From: Oxalobacteraceae bacterium UBA6018
Lineage (GTDB): Bacteria; Pseudomonadota; Gammaproteobacteria; Burkholderiales; Burkholderiaceae_D
DNA length: 64,000 bases
Assembly: GCA_002428015.1 (NCBI GenBank)
Contig: DIZW01000128.1
Coordinates: 41,166 to 105,165, forward strand
Direction: 5' to 3'
Shown in pieces: positions 19,370 to 27,744 of the stretch. Position 1 is the stretch's first letter; the number at the start of each line of letters is the position of its first letter. Under the pieces are notes generated by a model. That model was given only the letters and a program-made list of their open reading frames with translations, made no database searches and was not told the DNA's origin. The position numbers and the translations under genes are program-made.

Positions 19370-20273
19370 TCTGGTTCATCATCTCAAGCAAACGGGGGGT
19401 GCGCTGTATACCGTCATACGTTTGGCAGTCCGGCCACATCGGATGAGCACGCAAGCCCCGCGCCTGGGCATCGGCGCGGGTTACCAGGCATCCCCACTGC
19501 GCGGCGTCGGCCTGTGGCAAATCATGCGCATGCGCCCAGCGCGCGCGCCGATCGCGAGCACGCCGCTGCGTCATTGTCAGCAAGCCCAGCAAATAATACT
19601 GAAGCACGCTCATGGGCCGAGGTGCGCCGCCCGTTGGTAGTGGCGAAGCACTGACACTTGCGTTCGCTGCGCGGCGGCTATTGACGCTATCTATCAGGCG
19701 CTTCATGAATCCGCCGCGAGCTGCTAGCGACATGCTGACCGCGGCCATCGCCGCCCGCGCGGCGAGTAGGGGCGAAAGCGAGCGCGGCACCTGGCATACC
19801 GGTGGGATACATGCCCCGCCAAGCAAGAATGGAACTTCTTTCGAAAACGAAAACGTGAAATACACTGACGTACTCGTGTTTCGCAGTGCTTCGTCCAGCA
19901 CAAGGCGATGCGCGTAGTCGACAATGAGCACCTTGCCATGGTCTCGAACTAGCGTTTCGATCGACGCTAGCTCAGGGATTGGTTGGCCCCAGTACGAGTG
20001 AACAATGATTGCCTCACACGCGGCCACGGCAAAGCCAAGTTGCTCCGGGTCCAGCTTAAGCGTATTGTCCGCGATATCAATCCAGTGCACGCGGCGCCCA
20101 TGCTGGCGGATACGGTCCGCAATCGACGTATTGCAGCTGAACACTGGCACGCCGATCTTCGCATTGATGGCCGTCCGGGCAAGGATGATGGCGAGAATAG
20201 CATCACTACCACGGAAATAGAGCCCTGCCTTGTGCAACGATGCGTTAGACGAGCTCACGCGTAGATCCCGCAC
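19341..20273 (-). CDS. short DegT-like PLP-dependent aminotransferase homologue
   Basis: A protein of 310 residues counted from a GTG at 20273. It keeps a PLP-enzyme core: LIVDYAHRLVLDEAL holds the aspartate expected to contact the cofactor ring, and FTFSFSKEVPFLLGGACIP holds a lysine at the Schiff-base place. Compared with the 370-410 residues of normal DegT enzymes it is about 70 short, and the glycine-rich N-terminal substrate region is reduced. It may be a specialised or degenerate enzyme that works with the adjacent FemAB-like protein, with which it overlaps. A second GTG at 20258 could also be the start. Function is not assigned. Confidence 0.6.
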   Translation of the reverse strand: MRDLRVSSSNASLHKAGLYFRGSDAILAIILARTAINAKIGVPVFSCNTSIADRIRQHGRRVHWIDIADNTLKLDPEQLGFAVAACEAIIVHSYWGQPIPELASIETLVRDHGKVLIVDYAHRLVLDEALRNTSTSVYFTFSFSKEVPFLLGGACIPPVCQVPRSLSPLLAARAAMAAVSMSLAARGGFMKRLIDSVNSRRAANASVSASPLPTGGAPRPMSVLQYYLLGLLTMTQRRARDRRARWAHAHDLPQADAAQWGCLVTRADAQARGLRAHPMWPDCQTYDGIQRTPRLLEMMNQNVLCIYERT

Positions 20274-20304
20274 GGCTCAAGCGATTCCGAGCCCATGGTA
20301 TGTC

Positions 20305-22209
20305 TCATAGACTATTCTTCCAATTGAGAAAATTATAGATCACCCATAGCTGAAACGCTTCGTTAACGGTCCGCGGATCATGGGAGAACAGCCGTTTCAC
20401 GTCCAACATGGCGCCGATCGAATGCCGATCCGCGCTGATTAGTTCGCGCAAATCGCGGCCAAGCGCACCTTTGAACCAGTGCTCAATTGGAACTCCGAAA
20501 CCTGTCTTGGGGCGATAGATCTTATCGCGAGCGACGTAGTTGGTGGCAAGACGTTTAATCGGTTCTTTGGAAATGCCACCGCGCAACTTATATGCGTCGG
20601 GCACCCGCAGGGAAAAATCGATAATGTCGCGATCTAAGAATGGAACCCGTATCTCGACTGAATTGGCCATCGCCATCTTGTCCGCTCGCATTAACAGGAG
20701 CTCAGGCAGGCGTAATTGTAGCTCGATAAAAGTCAAGCGCTGGAGGAATGTTGCGTCCGGCCGCAAGGCGTCGATTTTGGCATAGTAAGGCGCCACCACA
20801 TCGAATGAATCAACGGCACCCATTGCGTTTTTGAAATCGGCCGAGAGAATCGATTGCTTTTCCAATTCGTAATACGCGACCGCAGACGACATGAACAATT
20901 CCTGCCCCCGTCCCCGCCGTTCGAGTACGTCTCGAATCTTACGCACTTTGGGATGGGTGCTTGCGCCAAGCACCCGCGAAGCCAGAGAACTCACCGCACG
21001 CGGCAGCCTCGATAACGGTTTCCACAACTGGTCATGGTGACGCATAAACCGTCGATAGCTGCCATATCCGCAAAACAGCTCGTCCGCCCCCTCGCCGGCC
21101 TGCAACACCGTCACGCCGTTATCTTTGGCCAATTTAGTAACAAAGTACAATGGCACAACGACCGGATCGGAAATCGGTTCGTCCTGCAGTTTGGCCAATG
21201 ATCGCGAGGTGTCGAGCAGGTCCTGCTCCGAGATGCGGACTTCATGATGGACGCTGCCGATTTCGCTCGCCATCGCGCGGGCGATCGCGGAATCGTCGTG
21301 AAAATTGCTGGCGTTATCCATTCCGACCGTGAAGGTCTTGACGCGCTCAGGCGCAATCAATTCATTGAAGGCGCACAGGTTCAACGTTGAATCAACGCCG
21401 CCGGAAAACATCACACCCACCGGGACGTCCGATGCCAGACGCTTCTTGACTGCAGCCCGAAACAGCGACTCGAGTTCCTCATCGAGCTCGCCAAATGGTC
21501 GAGAATGATCGACGTTTGGAAGCGGCAACCAATATTTTTCGACGCGCGGTAACGCGCTGCGGCGCGGCGCCAGCTCAAGCGTACTGGCCGCCTCAAGCTT
21601 GCACACGCCGCGTATCAACGTGTGCGGCGGCGGCACCATTAAATACGTGAGGTAGTGGTAGAAAGCGGTCGGATCGGTGCTCTTATCGATACCGGGATAA
21701 CAGAGAATGGCCTTGATTTCGGAGGCAAAGATAAACCTCCCGTCGACAAGCGCATAGTAGAGCGGTTTGACACCGGCGCGGTCGCGGGCCAGGATCAATT
21801 CGTTACGCTCGCAGTCCCACAGGCCCAACGCAAAATCGCCGTCAAGATACTCGTGAAAACGGCGACCGTACTCCTTATAGAGGTAAAGGATGACTTCGGT
21901 GTCTGAGTCTGAACGGAAATGATGCCCCTTTGCCAGCAACTGCTGGCGCAGGTGTTTGAAGTTGTAAATCTCGCCGTTAAAGGTAAGCCATACTTTGCGA
22001 TCGGGTGTCGCCATCGGTTGATGTCCTGCCGGACTAAGGTCAAGGATGGCTAGACGCCGGTGCGCCAGGGCGCACTGGCCATCTGCGGCAATCCACTCAC
22101 CAGCACCATCGGGGCCTCGATGCTGCATCGAGTCCGCCATTGTTCGCAGGACGAGCGGCGACACCGCTTCGCGGTTTTGCAGGTTGAAAATCCCAAGAAT
22201 GCCACACAT
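20305..22209 (-). CDS. asnB: asparagine synthase (glutamine-hydrolysing) family protein
   Basis: A protein of 634 residues with both domains intact. The N-terminal class II glutamine amidotransferase begins MCGILGIF with nucleophile Cys2, followed by QHRGPDGAGEW and LTFNGEIYN. The synthase domain has the pyrophosphate-binding SGGVDST near residue 265 and EGADELFCGYGSY. The family makes asparagine from aspartate, glutamine and ATP. Homologues inside polysaccharide clusters are thought to amidate uronic acids or other sugar carboxylates instead, which fits this position between an oxidoreductase and transferase genes. The asparagine role is therefore not certain. It starts nine bases after the preceding stop. 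Confidence 0.88.
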   Translation of the reverse strand: MCGILGIFNLQNREAVSPLVLRTMADSMQHRGPDGAGEWIAADGQCALAHRRLAILDLSPAGHQPMATPDRKVWLTFNGEIYNFKHLRQQLLAKGHHFRSDSDTEVILYLYKEYGRRFHEYLDGDFALGLWDCERNELILARDRAGVKPLYYALVDGRFIFASEIKAILCYPGIDKSTDPTAFYHYLTYLMVPPPHTLIRGVCKLEAASTLELAPRRSALPRVEKYWLPLPNVDHSRPFGELDEELESLFRAAVKKRLASDVPVGVMFSGGVDSTLNLCAFNELIAPERVKTFTVGMDNASNFHDDSAIARAMASEIGSVHHEVRISEQDLLDTSRSLAKLQDEPISDPVVVPLYFVTKLAKDNGVTVLQAGEGADELFCGYGSYRRFMRHHDQLWKPLSRLPRAVSSLASRVLGASTHPKVRKIRDVLERRGRGQELFMSSAVAYYELEKQSILSADFKNAMGAVDSFDVVAPYYAKIDALRPDATFLQRLTFIELQLRLPELLLMRADKMAMANSVEIRVPFLDRDIIDFSLRVPDAYKLRGGISKEPIKRLATNYVARDKIYRPKTGFGVPIEHWFKGALGRDLRELISADRHSIGAMLDVKRLFSHDPRTVNEAFQLWVIYNFLNWKNSL

Positions 22210-22218
22210 CGCGCGCCC

Positions 22219-24438
22219 TCAGTCAGCCATGCAGGCAAGTACATCGTCGAATTTCCCATCGGAAATTCTTTCCATAAATGCTACGAGATCGATCCCCTGG
22301 CCAGACATGGCGCTCTCGATAGCCGCATCGATCAACAGAGTCGCCCAAGCACCAGCACGCGCGTCGGCCCCTTGCTGATCGGCGTGCGCGTCGAGCGCCG
22401 CATCGCAAAACTCAGCCATTGCTGACAATTGCCCTTTATTACCTCGTTCGCGCCAGCCGACGGTCGGCGCGCAGCCATGTCCACGAATGCGGCGGTAATC
22501 ATCGACCACCACCGTACGGCCATTGCCAAACAATTCGAAATATTCTTTTCCTAGCTTGATATTCCCAATCGTCGTATAGCTAATATTGGCGACCGAACCA
22601 TCAGCATAGCGGATGCTGATATGGATATCCGGATTCATGCGATCGGTTGGCCCAACAAAATGCGCAGATAGGAAAACCGGCGCCTCGCCGATGACCCAGT
22701 TGGCCAGATCGACAAAGTGCACGCCCTCGCCAAGTAGGCGGCCTCCCTCATCGGCACCGCTGGACCAATGCGCCCCAACCGCGCCTACGTTGACGCGAAC
22801 ATTGAATATGCGACGGCCTATGCCAACTGCGCGCTTCATCTGAACCATATACGGTGAAAAGCGCCGGTTGAAGCCGACGCGCACAACGCAGCCAGTGCGC
22901 TGCTGACGACGCACAATTTCAAGACAATCAAGCACCGACGTTGCCAATGGTTTTTCAACAAATACGTGCTTACCAGCGTCCAACCCGGCCAGGGCTATGG
23001 TCGCGTGTGAAGCATGCCGCGTCGATATGACGAGCGCATCGATATCGGCATCGGTGTAAATCTTGTCAAGATCGGAGGTTGCATAGTGTGCCGTCGTACT
23101 TCGCGCAGCAATGGCTGCGGACGCGCCCGACTTGCTGGCAATTGCTCCTATGCGCATCCTTGGAATTTTTTTAATGTTCGGAATGTGGATTGCTTTGGCA
23201 TAGGCACCCACACCGACAATTCCTAAGCGCAGCAACGGACCAGAGGTGGGCACTGTTTCGCGCGCATAGCGGCAAGTTGATGCATCTTCCGGCAAGCCCG
23301 ACTTGCCTGCAATCTGATAATCAAGCAGGACGCCAAAGGTGGCGCCGTTACCTCCCTTGACTCGCGCATATGCCTGCTTGGCGTCGTCGATATCAAAAGT
23401 CGCTGATACCAGATCACTTACGTCAAGTCGACGGTCCGCAAGCAAGCTGATGAAATAGGCGAGATTGCGCCTTTCCGTCCAACGAACATAGGCCAGCGGA
23501 TAATCGAGGCCATCAAGCTCATACTGCGCGTCGTATCGGCCAATTCCGTAAGAACAAGACAAGCGCAATTCAAGTTCCTTAGCGTACATCCGCGCACGAT
23601 CAAGCCCCATCCCAATATCCCCGACGACGGCAACACGGCCGCGCTTGCGGCACAGTACAAATGCCTCGTTCACCAGCTCATCGGAGGCAGCGGAGGCACA
23701 AATGACGACTCCGTCGAGCCCAACGCCGTCAGTTGCTCCGTTGATCCTATCGGGTGCGTCGCACGTGCGGGAATTGAAGACCAATTTGGCACACTTGCTT
23801 GCGATGGCGCGGGCAACGCGCTCATCGTCGATATCGACGCCGTAGCATTCATACCCCATCGCGCAGGCTAAGCGCAGAGACAGCTGACCGATGAGGCCAA
23901 GGCCAACAATGCCAATGCGCTCGCCTGGAGATAATTCAAGACGCCGTATTCCTTGCATGGCAATACAGGCAAGCGCGCCGAATGCAGCGTGGCTGAACGG
24001 TACCGTGTCGGGGAGGGCAACGGCGAGATTCTTCGGCACAACATTGAACTGCGCGTGATTCGCCAATCCCGCACCCATGCAGGCCACGCGCTGCCCCGCG
24101 CGAAACCCGGTCGCGTCGCTATCGGACTCTACTATGGTCCCGGCGCAGCTGTAGCCGATCTGGGTGAAACCGTCGAGTTTGGTGTGAATCGCCGCAATTG
24201 CGCTTGCTACGCCTTGCCGCTGTACCATGGTCCAAACTTGACCTGCACGGCTGCGCGACTGAATAGCCTTTTCAAGCAGACCGGCCGCACCGCTACGCTT
24301 GGTGACAGCAGCGCCCTCCGTGCCAGAACTGATCAGGGAGAAAGCGCTCTGGACTAGGATACTGCCGCGCATGCGTGCCGGCACCGGGACTTCGATAATC
24401 TCGACCTGCCCTTGTCCGGATAGAAAAATCTGTTTCAT
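22219..24438 (-). CDS. two-domain zinc-type alcohol dehydrogenase / Gfo-Idh-MocA oxidoreductase, copy 2
   Basis: A 739-residue fusion with the same plan as the gene at 11.3-13.5 kb and an almost identical opening (MKQIFL versus MKQILQ). Residues 1-385 form the dehydrogenase domain (GERIGIVGLGLIGQLSLRLA); residues about 395-739 form the Gfo/Idh/MocA domain (LRLGIVGVGAYAKAIHIP, then KHVFVEKPLATSVLDC). Both contain the same sequence block around SRKRGRIV or CRKRGRVAVVGD and the following SCSYGIGRYD. Copies differ widely in detail, so this is an old duplication or separate acquisition. It lies directly downstream of the second heparinase-type gene, 19 bases away. The reaction is unknown. Confidence 0.88.
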   Translation of the reverse strand: MKQIFLSGQGQVEIIEVPVPARMRGSILVQSAFSLISSGTEGAAVTKRSGAAGLLEKAIQSRSRAGQVWTMVQRQGVASAIAAIHTKLDGFTQIGYSCAGTIVESDSDATGFRAGQRVACMGAGLANHAQFNVVPKNLAVALPDTVPFSHAAFGALACIAMQGIRRLELSPGERIGIVGLGLIGQLSLRLACAMGYECYGVDIDDERVARAIASKCAKLVFNSRTCDAPDRINGATDGVGLDGVVICASAASDELVNEAFVLCRKRGRVAVVGDIGMGLDRARMYAKELELRLSCSYGIGRYDAQYELDGLDYPLAYVRWTERRNLAYFISLLADRRLDVSDLVSATFDIDDAKQAYARVKGGNGATFGVLLDYQIAGKSGLPEDASTCRYARETVPTSGPLLRLGIVGVGAYAKAIHIPNIKKIPRMRIGAIASKSGASAAIAARSTTAHYATSDLDKIYTDADIDALVISTRHASHATIALAGLDAGKHVFVEKPLATSVLDCLEIVRRQQRTGCVVRVGFNRRFSPYMVQMKRAVGIGRRIFNVRVNVGAVGAHWSSGADEGGRLLGEGVHFVDLANWVIGEAPVFLSAHFVGPTDRMNPDIHISIRYADGSVANISYTTIGNIKLGKEYFELFGNGRTVVVDDYRRIRGHGCAPTVGWRERGNKGQLSAMAEFCDAALDAHADQQGADARAGAWATLLIDAAIESAMSGQGIDLVAFMERISDGKFDDVLACMAD

Positions 24439-24457
24439 ATGCGCTTAAGTGGGAAAT

Positions 24458-26413
24458 TCAATGTAAAAAGATTGAAGAATGAATCGCATGGCGCCCCTTG
24501 TCGAGCGTGGTGCTCGCGCGGACCACGGTACCCTCGACCTCATGGCCATAATGGCGGCTAAATAGGCCACTGCCGACACTTAGTGCAAGATCGCTTGTCA
24601 GCCGCGCGCGACCATCGATTTCGAGCGCGCCCCCGTCAAGCACCCGGACAATATTCGCACCCAGTGGGAACGCCCAGGAAGCGACGAGCTCGGTACAGCC
24701 CGCGGCGATGATGTCATTAATGGCGATTCGGTCCTGCATAGGCTCAATGGTTAAGGTACGCGTAATGCGGGTGCCAGGCACAAGGCGTGCGTACCCATCG
24801 TGCGCTGCGGACACGACAATAGTATCGCCGTCCTGCCGGACGACGACGTCAGTCGGGATCGCGTCGTCTTCTATTCGCCAATGTCCTGTGATTCGAGCCA
24901 TTTCATCATTCAGCAACGCGACGGTGGCGTGACTGCCGGTGCGGCGGAACTCGGTCTTTTTGTGCAAGTCGGCGGTATAACCAGAGCAGCCCGGATCAAC
25001 GATCACAGGGCGATGTCCCAACCAGAGTTCAAATGCCAGCATGTCGTTGTGGCCGTGTCCGCCACGGCCATTCATACCCACCTCTCCGATATCGACCATG
25101 CAAAAGAACCCGCGGCTTGCATGCCGCACGACAACATAACCACCGCTAGGAAAGTGGTACACCTCAAGACCATCGACGGACACGGGCAGGTCACTCGCAC
25201 GGCCGAGTAAAAATGCGGTCGCAATCTGTGCCGATTCCGCAAATCTGACATGTCCAATCGACTCGCCGAAGAAAGCACGCCCCAGTTCGACGACCGGGCC
25301 GTGACTGGCCGGCGAGTCAAGCGCGAATGACAGGGCCACTGCATCATCCACGTCTCCAAAATTGGCCCCGGTGCCGTCAGGCCGACTCACCGCGTCGCTG
25401 AACCGGACTGCGCCCCGCAACAACTGAAGCCCGCCTGCCGAGAACGGCCTCCCCATATCGCGCCGAACTATGGCCGCCAATAAGAACAGTTCCAACACGA
25501 GCTTGTGATACCCGCATGACTTTTCGAAATTGACGCCATCGGAACAAAACTGAAGGGCAATTTCCCTGTCGAGCCAATGCAAAGCATAGCGTTGCCAAGC
25601 CCGACAAAATACACCACACGATTCAAGTGCACGCGTTGCCAGCAATAAGGCGACGATATTAGCTGTAAAATGATTGCCACGCACGTCTGTAAACTCGCGG
25701 TTCTCCCATATAAAACTGGCGTGTTCGAAAATCATTAAGTAAAGTAACTCGCGCAGTTCCGCAAGCTCAGCGCTCCGCGCCTCGTCCAAGGTTGACTTTT
25801 CCAACGCACCGGTCAAATCCAACAAGACCGTGAGATTGACCGCTCGCATCGATGCTTCCATCGGATACCAATTAACGCTATTCGCAAGCGGATTGCTGCC
25901 ACGCCAGCGCTGCAGAAACGTTAGGATCCAAATCACGCGATCGCATTGTATTTCTGTCCCAACCATGCTTGCCAGAATAGGGATCAGATAGTGCAAGCGC
26001 GATAGCTCCCAGGGAAACTTGACGTCATACGGAACGTCCTTTTCCTCGTAGAAGGAATGTTGCTTGAAATATCCCAGCGGCCAACTTTTATTGAAGCGCC
26101 AATCGGCCGAAAAATCGCACGTCATCAAATCGGGCACGCGCGCGCCGAGCAAGCAGAAATCGGATCGCATGACGGCGCGCGCGGCCTCATCAAGGCACCG
26201 GCGCTGAGCATCATCAAGTCTATGCGGGTTGCCTAGCAGTAGAGTCGGCCGGCCTGTCGGGGAAACGAGAGTCCGCTGACGGTCGAACCGGGCAGCAATG
26301 TTCTCCCATCCGCCAGTGCGAGCCAAATAGCGCAACCGCAGCGCTTGGGTGGCCCGGAATGCGAGCACCCTAGGCGGCTTGGAGTATGCTTTCGCAATTA
26401 ATTGAAATATCAT
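24458..26413 (-). CDS. heparinase II/III family protein, copy 2
   Basis: A protein of 651 residues with N-terminal toroid (about 100-370, with FTDVRGNHFTANIVALLLA and FEKSCGYHKLVLELFLLA) and C-terminal beta-sandwich (from about 400, with VYHFPSGGYVVVRHASRG and RGGHGHNDMLAFELWLG). The His and Tyr residues expected for lyase chemistry are present in these motifs by eye. No signal peptide is seen. It shares its layout with copy 1 at 9.5-11.3 kb, but similarity is limited to family motifs. Position directly behind the exporter and chain-length genes suggests a role in modification or quality control of the growing polymer. Confidence 0.85.
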   Translation of the reverse strand: MIFQLIAKAYSKPPRVLAFRATQALRLRYLARTGGWENIAARFDRQRTLVSPTGRPTLLLGNPHRLDDAQRRCLDEAARAVMRSDFCLLGARVPDLMTCDFSADWRFNKSWPLGYFKQHSFYEEKDVPYDVKFPWELSRLHYLIPILASMVGTEIQCDRVIWILTFLQRWRGSNPLANSVNWYPMEASMRAVNLTVLLDLTGALEKSTLDEARSAELAELRELLYLMIFEHASFIWENREFTDVRGNHFTANIVALLLATRALESCGVFCRAWQRYALHWLDREIALQFCSDGVNFEKSCGYHKLVLELFLLAAIVRRDMGRPFSAGGLQLLRGAVRFSDAVSRPDGTGANFGDVDDAVALSFALDSPASHGPVVELGRAFFGESIGHVRFAESAQIATAFLLGRASDLPVSVDGLEVYHFPSGGYVVVRHASRGFFCMVDIGEVGMNGRGGHGHNDMLAFELWLGHRPVIVDPGCSGYTADLHKKTEFRRTGSHATVALLNDEMARITGHWRIEDDAIPTDVVVRQDGDTIVVSAAHDGYARLVPGTRITRTLTIEPMQDRIAINDIIAAGCTELVASWAFPLGANIVRVLDGGALEIDGRARLTSDLALSVGSGLFSRHYGHEVEGTVVRASTTLDKGRHAIHSSIFLH

Positions 26414-26475
26414 GGATCGATTCCACTACCTTAAGACCGCATGGCTTTGCATGCGACGCGCCCAAGCGCGCGCGT

Positions 26476-27705
26476 CTAGCGCCGCTTCAAATAAAAGCGC
26501 AGGCGTGAAATCTGCTCGGCACGCACAGGATCGCTCGCAATGCCCGCCCGCATTTCAAGGATGATGCCACGCAGGATTGACAACACAAATCCGAGGAAAA
26601 GCCCGCCAGCAAGGATCAGGCCGCGCTTGGGTTTGAATTTGCGTTCGGGCACTTGTGCCGGATCGAGGACCTGTACGATCGAAGAATCCTTGGCCTCATC
26701 GAGCCGCGCCACTTCGTACTGCTTGGAAAGCAACTCGTATAGCATTTGGTGGTATTTGACGTCTCGCAACAGTTTCATGCTGTCGAGGCCAACTTTATCA
26801 TTGTCGGTCGCCGTAACGTCAGTACCATGGCGTCCATTCTCGAGCCGTGCGAGTTCGGTACGCGCGCTGCTCAATTCTTCACTTGCACGCTTGAGATCCT
26901 GATTGTTCCCTGTCACAAATGCTCCCATCGCCCGCACTTGGATTTCCTTTGCGGCGATCTGAGCGCGCAAACGAGCAATGACTTCAACGACGCCACGGCT
27001 CTCGCTATCGACACTAATTACTCCACCAGCGTTGAGAGCGCGTTTCAGGCTCGCCTCAGCATTGGCGAGATTGTTTTTCGAATTATTCAATTGCGTTTCG
27101 AAAAACACTCTGCGTTGCGCAGCTTCCGTAACAGCGAGAACCTTCGTGAGGCGCAGGAGCTCTTCAGCATAACCGTTGGCCAGAGCTGTGGCACGTTTTG
27201 GGTCCACGTCTTCAACATCGATGCTGATCAGACCGTCTTTCCCGGACGATATACTTGTCTTTGCCTCAAGTTCCTTGCGTGTCTTTTCGGTCAGCGTTTC
27301 ATCATATACTGCCTTCAAGTCAAAACGTCGAATCAGGTTATCGGCGACATTACGGCTCTTAAGCATGCCAATATACAGATCGTTCGGATTTTTAATCCCG
27401 GCCGCCCCCGCCGCAGCGCCGGCCACCCCCCCCAACTGCGCCAGCAATGCAGCAGCGCCGGATTGCGCCTGCTGGGGCGGCAATATTTTCGTGTTCGCCT
27501 TAAAGGCCGGCGGCAGCGCGAAGCTCAGCGCCACAGCCGCAATCGCAAAGATCGCCGGGATGAGTGCGACAGACTTCTTGTATTTGGCGAAGAAAATCAG
27601 GCATTCGAATAGATTCAGCTCGCCATGGGCACTGGGGCCATCGCTAGCGCTTGAGTTATAAAACGTTTCTTCCATATGCCAAGGGTCTTTCGATTTTCTG
27701 TTCAT
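26476..27705 (-). CDS. Wzz-type polysaccharide chain-length determinant protein
   Basis: A protein of about 409 residues, an inner-membrane co-polymerase. A first transmembrane helix (KSVALIPAIFAIAAVALSFA) follows a short cytoplasmic N-terminus. A large periplasmic region contains long helices rich in Glu, Lys and Arg, and the second helix (GLILAGGLFLGFVLSILRG) near the C-terminus is preceded by a proline-rich turn (LDPAQVPERKFKPKRG). No C-terminal Walker motif or tyrosine cluster is present, so this is the kinase-less form. Start choice is uncertain: ATG at 27705 or 27675; an upstream TTG at 27741 is unlikely. It should set chain length together with the Wza-like exporter directly upstream. 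Confidence 0.87.
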   Translation of the reverse strand: MNRKSKDPWHMEETFYNSSASDGPSAHGELNLFECLIFFAKYKKSVALIPAIFAIAAVALSFALPPAFKANTKILPPQQAQSGAAALLAQLGGVAGAAAGAAGIKNPNDLYIGMLKSRNVADNLIRRFDLKAVYDETLTEKTRKELEAKTSISSGKDGLISIDVEDVDPKRATALANGYAEELLRLTKVLAVTEAAQRRVFFETQLNNSKNNLANAEASLKRALNAGGVISVDSESRGVVEVIARLRAQIAAKEIQVRAMGAFVTGNNQDLKRASEELSSARTELARLENGRHGTDVTATDNDKVGLDSMKLLRDVKYHQMLYELLSKQYEVARLDEAKDSSIVQVLDPAQVPERKFKPKRGLILAGGLFLGFVLSILRGIILEMRAGIASDPVRAEQISRLRFYLKRR

Positions 27706-27744
27706 GTAACACGCATCAACGATGCGTTGGCGAGACCGCAAGCA

